NCBI RefSeq assembly: GCF_900100195.1
Contig: NZ_FNES01000006.1
Location: forward strand, 162,929-226,928
Length of the DNA: 64,000 nt
Source of the DNA: Billgrantia gudaonensis
GTDB taxonomy: Bacteria; Pseudomonadota; Gammaproteobacteria; Pseudomonadales; Halomonadaceae
Direction: 5' to 3'
The translations under genes and the position numbers were made by a program. Below, one piece after another: positions 27,734 through 38,035 of this stretch. Numbering within the stretch: position 1 is the stretch's first letter; every line of letters begins with the position of its first letter. The notes below the pieces were generated by a model. It made no database searches. It was not told the DNA's origin and worked only from the letters and a program-made list of their open reading frames with translations.

Positions 27734-29806
27734 TCAGTCGGCGCTGTGCACGCAGTTGCGTCCGGTCTGCTTGGCCTGGTACATCGCATGATCGGCGCGC
27801 GCGACCAGCGTCTTGAGGTCGTCTTGCGGTCGGCAGGCGGCGATGCCGATGCTCGCCGTCACCCGCCCCACTTCCTCGAAGTGCGTGTCCATGATCCGTT
27901 GCCGTATTCGCTCGGCCAGCTCTTCCGCCCCCCGCGCATCGGTGCCGGTGGCCAGAACGATGAACTCCTCGCCGCCCCAGCGCCCCAGCCGGTCCGTTTC
28001 GCGCAGCGTTTCCTCCACGCGGGAGACCAGCGTCATCAATACCTTGTCGCCAACCTCATGGCCATGATCGTCGTTGACCGCCTTGAAATGGTCGACATCG
28101 AAGAGCAGCAGGGCGCAGTCGCGTGAATAGCGCGTGGCGGCGGCAATCTCGTCTTCGATGGCCTGTTCGATACGATAGCGGTTCCACACCCCGGTGAGGC
28201 TATCGTGCGAGGCCAGGCGCTCCAGACGGTCATTGACCTGACGCAGCCGAGCGTTGAGCAAGTGTATTTCGTGACTGGCGATGATCGCCGCGAGGTTCTC
28301 GGCCAGGTCGCTGGCGGCGCGGCGTTCGCTGCGGCGCCATACTCGGCTGTGATCGCTGACCTTCTCCTGCCATTCGGCGAAGGAACGGCGCGGTGCCAGC
28401 ACCAGCTTGTCACCGCTCGTCCTGGCACGCTTCTCCGGCTTGCCGGCCCAGCGGCGGGTCGTCACCTGCTCGTTGCGAAACAGCAGCAGCCAGCTGGGTT
28501 GCTCGGTATCGATGGGCAGCAGGACGGCCAGCAGGCCGCAAGACTCGCTGCGCCAGTCGGCCAGCGGCGTCTCCTTCAGACAGTGGCTATACCAGGCGCC
28601 GGTGCGGTCCGCATGCTCTCCCAGCCAGGTCACCAGACGTTCGAGATTCGCGGCATCGGGAAGCGAACCGCGACGCCCACAGCGGTTACGGTGCAGCAGG
28701 GCAAGGCCATCGGCGCGGAACAATTCCAGCCATTCGGTGCCGCGCTGGCTTACGATCAGGTCGGGGTCGATCCAGCGTTCGTGGGCTTTGTTCAACAGCT
28801 CGCGACCCACCTGAACGCGTTGCAGGAGATCGCTTTCGTGCTTGCTGCGAAGCAGCATGAGCTGGGGTACGGCGATCAGCACCAAGGCATGCACGGCATC
28901 GCGCACGCTGGGCGAGAGAGCCAGCGGTGCATCCAAGGCGTGGCAACTGAGCAGACCGCTGAGGCGCTCTTCGTCATCGTGCAGCGCCACCGAGAGTGCG
29001 CTGGCTACGCCCATGTTGGCCAGATATTCCTGGTGGATCGGCGAGACGGCCCGCAGCAGGCCGAGCGAAAGGTCGAGGGGCGGGTCGCTGCCGCCCTCGG
29101 GGGGCGCCAGCAGCGGCACCGCCGGCGCCGTGGCATCGGGTATGCTGCGCAATCGGTTGCGATCGTAGAGATGGCGGACCTGGGGAGGGATATCGCTGGC
29201 CGGAAAGTGATGCCCGAGCAGGCTGTCGACGTTCTCGGCGAGGCTTTCGGCGACCACGCTGCCGTTCCAGCGCTCGTCGAAACGGTAGATCAACACGCGA
29301 TCGAAACCGGTGATCTCGCGTACCTTCGCCACCAGCTGATTCCACAGCTGTTCCTGGCCGGTGGTTTCACCCATGGTCATCAGCCAGCGGTTGAGTGTGA
29401 CCAACAGCCGATGGTCGTCTTCATGCAGCAGCGGCTCCAGCTCGACGACCAGCCATGTTCCGCTGCGATAGGCGGTCAACTGAAAACGGCGTTGTTCGGG
29501 GCCCAGGTGGGCGCTGCGGGATTCGGGAACGTCTCCTGGAGAAGCCAGTGCGTGGACGAGCGACTCGTAGAGGGAGTCGCCGAGCAGATGCCGGGGAGAT
29601 TCCCTCAGCGCCTGCTCGGGGGAAATGCCCAGCACGTCTGCGAGGTTGGCACTCACCTGACGTATCGATTCCTTCTGGACATCCAGGCAGAGCAGGCAGC
29701 CATGCGGCTGTATGGCGCCGGGGATGTGGACGGGCTCTTCGGCACAGCCGCTCAAGGCCTCGGCGAGCCGTGACTCGCCGGTAGGGAATGGGGAATGCTC
29801 GTTCAC
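27734..29806 (-). CDS. bacteriophytochrome-diguanylate cyclase
   Basis: 690 residues: PAS (about 15-125), GAF (about 145-315), PHY (about 325-510), coiled linker and GGDEF (about 540-690). The biliverdin-linking Cys21 sits in the canonical GCAEEPVHIPGAIQPHG. PASDIP (202-207), His258 in SPIHQEYLANMG and His289 in LLSCHA match chromophore-pocket residues, and the PHY tongue PRRSF is present. The output domain is an intact GGEEF (611-615) with the inhibitory RETD I-site (602-605). It should synthesise c-di-GMP under red/far-red control. No heme oxygenase gene is beside it. It is not in an operon. Confidence 0.93.
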   Translation of the reverse strand: MNEHSPFPTGESRLAEALSGCAEEPVHIPGAIQPHGCLLCLDVQKESIRQVSANLADVLGISPEQALRESPRHLLGDSLYESLVHALASPGDVPESRSAHLGPEQRRFQLTAYRSGTWLVVELEPLLHEDDHRLLVTLNRWLMTMGETTGQEQLWNQLVAKVREITGFDRVLIYRFDERWNGSVVAESLAENVDSLLGHHFPASDIPPQVRHLYDRNRLRSIPDATAPAVPLLAPPEGGSDPPLDLSLGLLRAVSPIHQEYLANMGVASALSVALHDDEERLSGLLSCHALDAPLALSPSVRDAVHALVLIAVPQLMLLRSKHESDLLQRVQVGRELLNKAHERWIDPDLIVSQRGTEWLELFRADGLALLHRNRCGRRGSLPDAANLERLVTWLGEHADRTGAWYSHCLKETPLADWRSESCGLLAVLLPIDTEQPSWLLLFRNEQVTTRRWAGKPEKRARTSGDKLVLAPRRSFAEWQEKVSDHSRVWRRSERRAASDLAENLAAIIASHEIHLLNARLRQVNDRLERLASHDSLTGVWNRYRIEQAIEDEIAAATRYSRDCALLLFDVDHFKAVNDDHGHEVGDKVLMTLVSRVEETLRETDRLGRWGGEEFIVLATGTDARGAEELAERIRQRIMDTHFEEVGRVTASIGIAACRPQDDLKTLVARADHAMYQAKQTGRNCVHSAD

Positions 29807-29967
29807 GGTCTCGTGAGCCTCGCGCTGGAAGGGGTATGGGTCCCAGGGGCTGTCGTTACGATTGGCACACCCTACCAGTTCCGTACCGTATTGGCATGCT
29901 GATACAGGTCAAGTGATGTGCGGGACGCGGTTCCACTGGACGGCGTGAGGCCGGCTCACCGTAGACG

Positions 29968-29993
29968 AAAAAAGCGCCCCGCAAGGGGCGCTT
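29968..29993 (-). terminator. acnB: rho-independent terminator of acnB
   Basis: On the minus strand, a 9-bp stem (AAGCGCCCC with GGGGCGCTT, GCAA/TTGC loop) is followed by a run of six T. It lies 71 bases downstream of the acnB stop. Confidence 0.85.
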
Positions 29994-30063
29994 CCGTATC
30001 GGACGCGGCCGTCGCGAACGACGACCTCCGATGGTGCGAGCATCGGCGTCGAAAGACAGGGTA

Positions 30064-32667
30064 TCAGGCTTCCTGGGCGACGGGAATCACGTTGGAAGCG
30101 GCGTTCTGATACTCCTCGATCTCATGGAAGTTCATGTAGCGATAGATCTCGCCGGCCATGGCGTCGAACTCGACCATGTAGCGGCGGTACTCCTCGACCG
30201 TGGGCAGGCGACCCTCCACCGCGGCCACCGCCGCGAGTTCCGCCGAGGCGAGGTAGACGTTGGCGCCATCGCCCAGGCGGTTGGGGAAGTTGCGGGTGGA
30301 AGTGGACACCACGGTGCTCTTGGCGGCCACGCGGGCCTGGTTCCCCATGCACAGCGAGCAGCCCGGCATCTCCATGCGCGCTCCGGCGCGGCCGTAGATG
30401 CCGTAGTAGCCCTCCTCGGTGAGCTGATGCTGGTCCATCTTGGTCGGCGGTGCCAGCCACAGGCGGGTCTTCAGGCTGCCGGCCGGCTGCTTCTCGAGCA
30501 GCTTGCCGGCGGCGCGGAAGTGGCCGATGTTGGTCATGCACGAGCCGATGAACACCTCGTCGATCTTCTCCCCGGCAACGTCGGAGAGCAGGCGGGCGTC
30601 GTCCGGATCGTTAGGCGCGCACAGCACCGGCTGGTCGAGCTCGTCGAGGTCGATCTCGATCACCTCGGCGTACTCGGCGTCCTTGTCGGCGCGCATCAGG
30701 CTCGGGTTGGCCAGCCACTCTTCCATGCCCTGGATGCGACGTTCGATGGTGCGGCGGTCGCCGTAGCCGTTGGCGATCATCCACTTGAGCAGAGTGATGT
30801 TGGACTTCAGGTACTCGGTCACGCTCTCCTCGGACAGCGTGATGGTGCAGCCCGCGGCGCTACGCTCGGCGGAGGCATCGGAGAGCTCGAAGGCTTGCTC
30901 GACGGTGAGGTCCTCGAGGCCCTCGATCTCCAGCACGCGACCGGAGAAGGCGTTCTTCTTGCCCGACTTCTCGACCGTCAGCAGGCCGTCCTTGATGGCA
31001 TAGAGCGGGATGGCGTGAACCAGGTCACGCAGGGTGACGCCGGGCTGACGCTTGCCCTTGAAGCGCACCAACACCGATTCCGGCATGTCCAGCGGCATCA
31101 CGCCGGTGGCAGCGGCGAAGGCCACCAGGCCGGAGCCGGCCGGAAAGGAGATGCCCAGCGGGAAGCGGGTGTGGGAATCGCCGCCGGTGCCCACGGTGTC
31201 GGGCAACAGCATGCGGTTCAGCCAGCTGTGGATGATGCCGTCGCCCGGACGCAGCGAGACGCCGCCGCGGTTCATGATGAAGTCGGGCAGCGTGTGGTGG
31301 GTGTCCACGTCGACCGGCTTCGGGTAGGCGGCGGTGTGGCAGAAGGACTGCATCACCAGGTCGGCCTGGAAGCCGAGGCAGGCGAGGTCCTTGAGCTCGT
31401 CGCGGGTCATCGGCCCGGTGGTGTCCTGGGAGCCCACGGTGGTCATCTTCGGCTCGCAGTACATGCCGGGGCGCACGCCCTCCATGCCGCAGGCCTTGCC
31501 GACCATCTTCTGGGCCAGGGTGTAGCCCTTGCCGGTGTCGGTGGGCTGTTCGGGAAGACGGAAGACATCGGAAGGTGCCAGACCCAGCGACTCGCGTGCC
31601 TTGGCGGTCAGGCCGCGACCGATGATCAGCGGAATGCGGCCGCCGGCGCGCACCTCGTCGAGAATCAGCTGGGTCTTCAGTTCGAAGGTGGTCAGCACCT
31701 CGTCGGTGCCGTGCTTGCAGACCTTGCCTTCATACGGGTAGACGTCGATGACGTCGCCCATGTCGAGCTTGGCGACGTCCATCTCTACGGGCAGGGCGCC
31801 GGAATCTTCCATGGTGTTGAAGAAGATCGGGGCGATCTTGCCGCCGAAGCAGAAGCCGCCAGCGCGCTTGTTGGGAACGTTGGGAATGTCGTCGCCGAAG
31901 AACCACAGCACCGAGTTGGTGGCGGACTTGCGCGAGGAGCCGGTACCCACCACGTCGCCGACGTAGGCGACCGGATGGCCCTTGGCCTTGACAGCCTCGA
32001 TCTGGCCCAGCGGCCCCTTGACGCCCGGCTCTTCCGGCTCGATGCCGTCGCGCTCGTTCTTGAGCATGGCGTTGGCATGCAGCGGGATGTCGGGACGCGA
32101 CCAGGCGTCGGGCGCCGGGGAGAGGTCGTCGGTGTTGGTCTCGCCCGGCACCTTGAAGACGGTGAGGGTGATCTTCTCCTCGAGGGCCGGCTTGGACAGG
32201 AACCACTCGGCCTCGGCCCAGGAGCGGATGACGTCCTTGGCCACGGCGTTGCCGGCCTTGGCGCGCTCCTCCACGTCGTGGAAGGCGTCGAACATCAGCA
32301 GGGTGTGCTTGAGCTGTTCGCCCACTTCCTTGGCCAGTTCGGCATCGTCGAGAAGCTCCACCAGCGAGACGATGTTGTAGCCGCCCTGCATGGTCCCCAG
32401 CAGCTTCACTGCATGGATCTTGTCGATCAGCGGGGACTGGGTTTCGCCCTTGGCGATGGCGGTGAGGAAGCCGGCCTTGACGTAGGCGGCCTCGTCGACG
32501 CCCGGCGGCACCCGGTTGGTCAGCAGGTCGAGGACGAACTCCTCTTCGCCGGCGGGCGGGTTCTTCAGCAGTTCGACCAGCTCGGCCACCTGCTCCGCAT
32601 TCAGGGGCTTGGGCGGGACGCCCTCGGCGGCGCGTTCCTCGACATGTTGGCGATAGGCTTCAAGCAC
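30064..32667 (-). CDS. acnB: aconitate hydratase B
   Basis: 867 residues from GTG 32667 (then [21 protein letters not shown]), matching the usual AcnB N-terminus and length (865 in E. coli). AGGG lies 8 bases upstream; ATG 32682 would add five residues and is the alternative. The HEAT-like N-terminal region, the swivel domain and the [4Fe-4S] ligands in SFCHTA and GCSLCMGN are visible. It isomerises citrate to isocitrate in the TCA cycle. It has its own promoter and terminator. Confidence 0.97.
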   Translation of the reverse strand: MLEAYRQHVEERAAEGVPPKPLNAEQVAELVELLKNPPAGEEEFVLDLLTNRVPPGVDEAAYVKAGFLTAIAKGETQSPLIDKIHAVKLLGTMQGGYNIVSLVELLDDAELAKEVGEQLKHTLLMFDAFHDVEERAKAGNAVAKDVIRSWAEAEWFLSKPALEEKITLTVFKVPGETNTDDLSPAPDAWSRPDIPLHANAMLKNERDGIEPEEPGVKGPLGQIEAVKAKGHPVAYVGDVVGTGSSRKSATNSVLWFFGDDIPNVPNKRAGGFCFGGKIAPIFFNTMEDSGALPVEMDVAKLDMGDVIDVYPYEGKVCKHGTDEVLTTFELKTQLILDEVRAGGRIPLIIGRGLTAKARESLGLAPSDVFRLPEQPTDTGKGYTLAQKMVGKACGMEGVRPGMYCEPKMTTVGSQDTTGPMTRDELKDLACLGFQADLVMQSFCHTAAYPKPVDVDTHHTLPDFIMNRGGVSLRPGDGIIHSWLNRMLLPDTVGTGGDSHTRFPLGISFPAGSGLVAFAAATGVMPLDMPESVLVRFKGKRQPGVTLRDLVHAIPLYAIKDGLLTVEKSGKKNAFSGRVLEIEGLEDLTVEQAFELSDASAERSAAGCTITLSEESVTEYLKSNITLLKWMIANGYGDRRTIERRIQGMEEWLANPSLMRADKDAEYAEVIEIDLDELDQPVLCAPNDPDDARLLSDVAGEKIDEVFIGSCMTNIGHFRAAGKLLEKQPAGSLKTRLWLAPPTKMDQHQLTEEGYYGIYGRAGARMEMPGCSLCMGNQARVAAKSTVVSTSTRNFPNRLGDGANVYLASAELAAVAAVEGRLPTVEEYRRYMVEFDAMAGEIYRYMNFHEIEEYQNAASNVIPVAQEA

Positions 32668-32796
32668 GTTGGGGGCCCTCATCTGTGTTGTGGTAGCCGG
32701 GGCGGGAGAGTGGCGTAACGCCGCCAGTGCCCCGTCCCGGCCGTGAAACGGTCTTGACGGTCGGTCTTGACAAACCACGGGTCATTGGGTGGCGGG

Positions 32797-32825
32797 ATTC
32801 TACGGCAAACTGTCGACAATGTTAA
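32797..32825 (-). promoter_or_regulatory. acnB: sigma70-like promoter of acnB
   Basis: On the minus strand TTAACA (32825-32820) and TAGAAT (32802-32797) are spaced by 17 bases, about 130 bases upstream of the acnB start. The rest of the 32668-32995 gap shows no gene. Confidence 0.6.
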
Positions 32826-32995
32826 GGTGAGCCGCCGGTCAGGCCCCTAGAACTTTCGGCAAACGAGACCTTGGGCGAACCTCGCGTCATGCCCTGCAGC
32901 GTGGGACATCGCCGAACGGAAGGCGCATTTCAGGTGGTACTTTGGCCTCGACCGGGAGCGGGTTACCATGAGCGGTGATTGTGAAGAGGATCGCT

Positions 32996-33643
32996 ATGGC
33001 TGCTCCCGATATTTCCCCATCAGTGTCCGGTGCCGAGGAGGCGTTGCTGCCTGCCGACCTGCTCGAGTTTCTCGGCTGTGCCACGCCGCATGCCTGGGTC
33101 GACTGGGCGCTCGCCAACCCGGAGCTGCTGCTCATCGATCACGCCCAGTGCGAGAAGAAGGCGGCATCCACCGCCATGAGTCTGCTCTATCGCTATGTCA
33201 GCGAACCGCTGCTGCTGACCAAGATGAGCCAGCTCGCCCGCGAGGAGCTGCTGCATTTCGAGCAGGTGGTCAATCTCATGTCGGCGCGCGGCATCGCCTA
33301 TCGCCACTTGAGCGCTTCGCGCTATGCCGAGGGGTTGCGACGTCATGTGCGCACTCAAGAACCCGATCGGCTGGTCGATATCCTGATCATTGGCGCTTTC
33401 ATCGAAGCGCGCAGCTGCGAGCGCTTCGCATGCCTCATCCCCCACCTGGATGAGGTGCTTGCCAAGTTCTATCGCAGTCTGGTTAAGTCGGAAGGTCGCC
33501 ATTACGAGGATTACTTGATGCTGGCGCAGCATCTGGCGCCGTCGCCCATCGAGGATCGAGTGGCCTTCTTCGCCGAGCGTGAACGCGAATTGATCGTGAC
33601 GCCGGATACCGAATTTCGATTCCATAGCGGTGTACCGGCCTGA
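32996..33643 (+). CDS. miaE: tRNA-(ms2io6A)-hydroxylase
   Basis: 215 residues from ATG 32996 (AGAGG 6-7 bases upstream; GTG 32975 is less likely). It is a ferritin-like diiron protein: ligand segments EKKAAS, REELLHFEQV, EARSCERF and KSEGRHYEDY are all present. It hydroxylates the isopentenyl group of ms2i6A37 in tRNA. It is 30 bases upstream of the large regulator gene on the same strand, possibly cotranscribed. Confidence 0.93.
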   Translation: MAAPDISPSVSGAEEALLPADLLEFLGCATPHAWVDWALANPELLLIDHAQCEKKAASTAMSLLYRYVSEPLLLTKMSQLAREELLHFEQVVNLMSARGIAYRHLSASRYAEGLRRHVRTQEPDRLVDILIIGAFIEARSCERFACLIPHLDEVLAKFYRSLVKSEGRHYEDYLMLAQHLAPSPIEDRVAFFAERERELIVTPDTEFRFHSGVPA

Positions 33644-33673
33644 AACGGCCGCACCGCCACGCAGGGTGCCAAC

Positions 33674-36600
33674 ATGCAGGACGCTTCAGACGTTCACGAG
33701 ACCGACCGGGACCGGCTGGCGCTGTTTGGCCACTTCTCGCTGTCGTTGGGCGACGATGTCCTGACCCAGTTCAGCTACGACAAGGTCAAGGCGTTGCTGA
33801 TCTATCTGCTGCTGCATCAGCAGCCGGTCAATCGCGCCAGTCTGGCCGAGTTGCTGTGGCCGGATCAGGGGCTGTCGTCGGGACGTACCAACCTCCGCCA
33901 TGCCTTGCACTGCTTGCGCCAGTCGCTCGGCGAAGAGGCCGAGCGGGTGCTGGTCGTCTCGCGTCAGACCATCGCCTTTCGCTTGCCGGAGTCGTGGCGC
34001 TTCGATCTCCACGTCCTCGACCGGCTGCTTGAGGGGCCGCAAGACGTCGACAACCTCGAAGCGGTGCTTCAGCACTATCGCGGTGACCTCGTCGAGGAGC
34101 TGCAGCTACCGTCGTGCACGGAGTTTCAGCGCTGGCTCGTGCAGCTTCGCAACGAGTGGCGCCAACGCGTGATCCGCTTTGCCGAGGCGGTTCTCGAGGC
34201 GCATGACGAAGTGCCCGACCGGCTGCTCGAGGCGCTGGTCAGCCGCTTCTCCGGCTACGGGCCCTTTCATGAGCGGCTGGTGCGCCAACTGGCCGAGCAG
34301 GATCAACTCGCCGCCGCGCATGAACAGTACAACGCCTACCTGCAGCTGCTGGCGCTTTCCGGCCAGCAACCCGAGCCTGGCTTTCTGCAGCTCGCCCGCT
34401 ACTGGTCCGACGGTCAGCCCGACCTGCAGGGGATGTCGCCCCAGGGCGCCTTCTCGCGCACGCTGGCCGCCGACAGCTCGCCGCTGCGCGATGACGAGAT
34501 CGAACAGCGACAGCTGTCGGTGATGGCCATTCGCCTGCGGCTCAAGGGGGAACTCTCCGCCCGCGATGAAGCGCGTGCCTGCCTGACCCTGCAGATCGAG
34601 CTGATGCGTTGGCTCGAGCAGCAGTGTCGCCACCTGGGCGGGTTCTGGCTACCCGGTGCCACTGGCGGGCTGGGGCTGGCCTGTTTCGGCACCCATGGGC
34701 CCGCCCACCAGCTCGCCGAGCTGGTGGCGCTCTACGAACACTGCCGCCGAGTGCTGCCCGACGAGGTCGCTCGGCACTGGAGCGGAGAGGGCGAACCGCC
34801 GCGTATCGAGCTGGCCGCCGGCCTCAACAGCGGGCGCGTGGTCTATCTGCCGGAGCGCCATCTGGTCGATCCCCTGGGGCAGGTGACTCAAGGTTCGGTG
34901 GAGCTGATGGATGCCGCCGAGGGCAGCGAGCTGGTGATCTCTCAGGAAGCCAGCCAGCACATGCCACCGGCGCTCGACCTGCAGCCGCGGCTCGCTTCGC
35001 GGCTGGTGGCCAGTGACGGCCGGGTGCGCCTGCGGGCGCTGGTCCTGGGCGCGAACGAAGGCGGCCGCGATGCCATGCCGCCGAGCCTCGTGGGGCGGGA
35101 AAGCTCCCTGCGCGTGCTGCGCGATGCCCTGGCTCGTGCCGGCATCGGTCTGCGTCAGAGCGTGCTGGTGCGCGGGGCCTCGGGCATGGGCAAGTCGGCG
35201 CTCATGGTGGGCTTTCGTCAGTTGGAGCTGAGTCGCGATGCCGCCATTTGCTGGCAGCCCACCACGCGGCTCTCGGTACTCGAACCCTTTGGCGTGGCCC
35301 GTGCCCTGTTGCGCTGGCATCTCGGCGGTGAACTGAATGCCGAGGGGCTCGGGGAACTGCTCGAAATCCACACCGACGGGAACCTGGAAGGCGAGCAGCG
35401 CGAGCGGCTGGAAGCCGCTCTGGGGGTGCGCCAGTCGTCGGAAGAGACGCAGCTCGCCAAGAGCGGCGAGACGGCCGAGCGTGTAGTGGCGCTGCTGTGC
35501 CGGATCATCGAACGGCAAACCGCCGAACGGCCGCTGGTGCTGATGATCGACGATCTGCAGTGGCTCGACGAACCCTCTTTCCGAGTGCTCACCGGCCTGC
35601 AGGCACGTCTGCCCATCAACTGTGCCTTTCTGCTGGTGGCTAGCCACCACGGGCGTGAGGCGTTGCCCACCCGGCTGCACTGGGATCAGCAGGTCACGCT
35701 GGGACGTCTCGATGCCATGCAGTCGTCGCGGCTGCTGTCGCAGCTGGCGCGCCGCTATCGCCTGCACCTGAGCCCGCGCCTGCGCGGCCAGATCATCGAG
35801 CGCTGCGACGGCGTGCCGCTCTACATGCAGGAGATCTGCCGGCGTCTGGAGATGGATCGCCGCGAAGGCCGCAGCGTGCATCTCGAAGAGCTGCCCCGCG
35901 GATTGCTGGGGCTGCTCGCCAGTCGCATCGACCAGCTCGACGGCGATCGTGAGGTCGCCCATGTGGCGGCGGTGCTGGGTCGGCGCTTCCGGCTGGACTT
36001 CCTGGCCGAATGCAGCGGCTGGGAGATGCCGCGCCTCAATCGCGCGCTGGAACAGATGCGCCGCCTGGAGATCATCGAGCCGGCCAGCGGCGAGGAGGGC
36101 GGCCGCGAATTCCAGTTCAGCCACCAGTTGCTGCAGGAAGCCGCCTACCTGTCGTGTCCGCGCGACGTACGGGTACGCATTCACCGCCAGGTGGTCAGTC
36201 TCATCGAGGAGCATTTCCCGATGTGGATCAGTCGCCATCCCGGCGACTTCGCCACCCACCTGCGGCGCAGTGGCCACTACGCCCGCGGCGCCCGCTACTT
36301 CGAACTCGCCGCGCGCGAGGCGCTGAAGGTCAGCGCCAACCGTACCGCGCTGCGCATGGCCGATTTCGGCCTGGCCAGCCTGCGCCACGTGGAGAATCAG
36401 GAGGAGCGCGAGATTAGCCTGCTCACCGTGCGTGGGCAGGCCGCCTTCGCGCTGGAAGGCCATGGCTCGCCCACCGCCCACGAGAGCTTCGTGAAAGCCC
36501 GCGAACTGCTGGTCGGACAGGAAGCCGGAGTAGGCGACGACCCGGAAGACCTGGAGCAGGCGTTTCTGGTCAAGTGGGGATTGTGGGTCGGTTGCAGCCA

Positions 36601-37594
36601 GCGCCACGCCCACGCCGATGCCTTTTCGCTGGCGTCGAAGCTGGCCGACCTCGCCGCGCGACTGGAGGATCCGCGTTACCGTCGCTTGGCGGATTACGCG
36701 CGGGCCAATTGCGAATACTGGGCCGGACGAATTCGCCAGGCCTACGAGCATCTCGACGAAATCGATCCCCTCGAGCAGCCGATGCTGATCGAATGGCTGC
36801 CGTTCTCCGACCATCCCCAGGTCGCCGCTGCCTGCTTCCAGGGCTGGACCATGTGTCTGCGTGGCGATTACCGACGGGCCGAGCAGCAGGTCGAGGCGGC
36901 GATCCGCCTGGCCGAGCGCATCGGCCATCCCGGTTCGCTGGCCATGGCACTGCTGTTCGCCGCCTCCCTCTATCGTCAGATGGGGCACGTTCATCTGGCC
37001 GCGCGTCGCGCCGAGCAGGCCGTCGAGCTCACCGAAACGCCGGATCTGCACTTGTGGCAAGTGACCGGCCAGGCCGTGCTCGGCTGGCGTCGCGCGCTTT
37101 CCGGCGATCGTGACGGACTGGCGCTGATCGATGAATCCCTCGAAGAACTCAGCGAGATCACCGGTCGCGATCGCTTTCACCGCCCCACGCTGTGGTACAG
37201 CGATGCCTGCATCGCCCTGGGCGAGTACGCCCAGGCCGAGGATTACCTCGACCAATGCCTGATGATCGCGCGCGAACGCAGCACGCTCTTCGCTCCCGAG
37301 CTGGCGATTCAACTGGCCAAGGTGCGTCAGCGTCTGGGGCATCCCCAGCACGAGGTCCGCCGCCTGGTGGAGGAAGGGCTGGAGGTGGCACGTCGTCATG
37401 AGAACCGCCACCTCGAGCTGTGCGCGTTGGAGTCCTGGTTGACGCTGGTCGACGCGCGTGACGCCGCCGCCCGTGAAGTCTGTCGGACGTTGCTGGGCGA
37501 GGTGAGCCACAGCGATGCGCCGGTGCTGGTGCGCTGGCGCACCCTCCTCGATCGACGCCAGCCCGTGGCCGTTCAGGTTCAGGTAGAGGAGTGA
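33674..37594 (+). CDS. giant BTAD / cyclase-like / AAA-ATPase / TPR regulator
   Basis: 1306 residues. A winged-helix plus BTAD (SARP-type) region (about 15-250) includes LLLHQQPVNRASLAELLWPD and GRTNLRHALHCLRQSLG. A class III cyclase-like segment (about 280-455) lacks obvious catalytic metal motifs. The AAA_16-type ATPase has Walker A GASGMGKSAL near 500 and Walker B LVLMIDDLQWLDE near 622. TPR-like helical repeats run from about 850 to the end. Proteins of this AfsR/MalT-like STAND organisation are signal-responsive transcription activators. No C-terminal LuxR HTH is seen, so DNA binding would be N-terminal. Target and ligand are unknown; the neighbours (miaE, YkgJ-type) give no hint. Confidence 0.8.
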   Translation: MQDASDVHETDRDRLALFGHFSLSLGDDVLTQFSYDKVKALLIYLLLHQQPVNRASLAELLWPDQGLSSGRTNLRHALHCLRQSLGEEAERVLVVSRQTIAFRLPESWRFDLHVLDRLLEGPQDVDNLEAVLQHYRGDLVEELQLPSCTEFQRWLVQLRNEWRQRVIRFAEAVLEAHDEVPDRLLEALVSRFSGYGPFHERLVRQLAEQDQLAAAHEQYNAYLQLLALSGQQPEPGFLQLARYWSDGQPDLQGMSPQGAFSRTLAADSSPLRDDEIEQRQLSVMAIRLRLKGELSARDEARACLTLQIELMRWLEQQCRHLGGFWLPGATGGLGLACFGTHGPAHQLAELVALYEHCRRVLPDEVARHWSGEGEPPRIELAAGLNSGRVVYLPERHLVDPLGQVTQGSVELMDAAEGSELVISQEASQHMPPALDLQPRLASRLVASDGRVRLRALVLGANEGGRDAMPPSLVGRESSLRVLRDALARAGIGLRQSVLVRGASGMGKSALMVGFRQLELSRDAAICWQPTTRLSVLEPFGVARALLRWHLGGELNAEGLGELLEIHTDGNLEGEQRERLEAALGVRQSSEETQLAKSGETAERVVALLCRIIERQTAERPLVLMIDDLQWLDEPSFRVLTGLQARLPINCAFLLVASHHGREALPTRLHWDQQVTLGRLDAMQSSRLLSQLARRYRLHLSPRLRGQIIERCDGVPLYMQEICRRLEMDRREGRSVHLEELPRGLLGLLASRIDQLDGDREVAHVAAVLGRRFRLDFLAECSGWEMPRLNRALEQMRRLEIIEPASGEEGGREFQFSHQLLQEAAYLSCPRDVRVRIHRQVVSLIEEHFPMWISRHPGDFATHLRRSGHYARGARYFELAAREALKVSANRTALRMADFGLASLRHVENQEEREISLLTVRGQAAFALEGHGSPTAHESFVKARELLVGQEAGVGDDPEDLEQAFLVKWGLWVGCSQRHAHADAFSLASKLADLAARLEDPRYRRLADYARANCEYWAGRIRQAYEHLDEIDPLEQPMLIEWLPFSDHPQVAAACFQGWTMCLRGDYRRAEQQVEAAIRLAERIGHPGSLAMALLFAASLYRQMGHVHLAARRAEQAVELTETPDLHLWQVTGQAVLGWRRALSGDRDGLALIDESLEELSEITGRDRFHRPTLWYSDACIALGEYAQAEDYLDQCLMIARERSTLFAPELAIQLAKVRQRLGHPQHEVRRLVEEGLEVARRHENRHLELCALESWLTLVDARDAAAREVCRTLLGEVSHSDAPVLVRWRTLLDRRQPVAVQVQVEE

Positions 37595-37643
37595 GTCGTC
37601 GGCGGGTGAGAAAAGCAAGCCCACGGCGGGCTCGAGAAGCGGC

Positions 37644-37907
37644 TCAAGTCGCGAGTTCAAGCGCTGCGATGCGCGCCAGCGCCTGGGCGCGATTCGCGCC
37701 GCACAGCTCGGCATCGTAGTCGAAGCGGCGGCAGACCCCGGGGCGGCGAGGGTCGTCGAACAGCCGGCACAGGTTGGCCTCATCCAACTGCACGCAGCGC
37801 ACCCCTGCAGGTTTGCCGTCCGGCATGCCGGGAATCGGCGAGCTGATCGACGGTGCGATGCAGCAGGCCCCGCAGCCGGGGCGACACCCTCCGATTTCGT
37901 CGATCAT
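37644..37907 (-). CDS. YkgJ-type cysteine-cluster protein
   Basis: 87 residues. [14 protein letters not shown] near the start, plus later Cys in [15 protein letters not shown] and GVCRRF, form the CxxCxxCC...C...C pattern of the YkgJ family, thought to bind zinc or an Fe-S cluster. Function is unknown. It is convergent with the giant regulator (49-base gap) and divergent from trhP. Confidence 0.85.
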   Translation of the reverse strand: MIDEIGGCRPGCGACCIAPSISSPIPGMPDGKPAGVRCVQLDEANLCRLFDDPRRPGVCRRFDYDAELCGANRAQALARIAALELAT

Positions 37908-38035
37908 GGCCAGCTCTCCTCGTACTGAAAGGCGGGGCGCATCAGCCTACGCAATCGGCCATGATCTGGCCAGGATCGGCGCCAATTGCTAGACTCTCGG
38001 CCCCTTTTCATCGTCCTGACAACGGTGACCCCCTG

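Noticed and set aside
30031..32718. An 895-codon open frame antisense to acnB and other long antisense frames (opposite the acyl-CoA ligase, MATE, ggt and the giant regulator).
   Set aside because: Compositional shadows of GC-rich genes: the His/Gly/Val/Leu-rich translations match no family and the sense frames are unmistakable.
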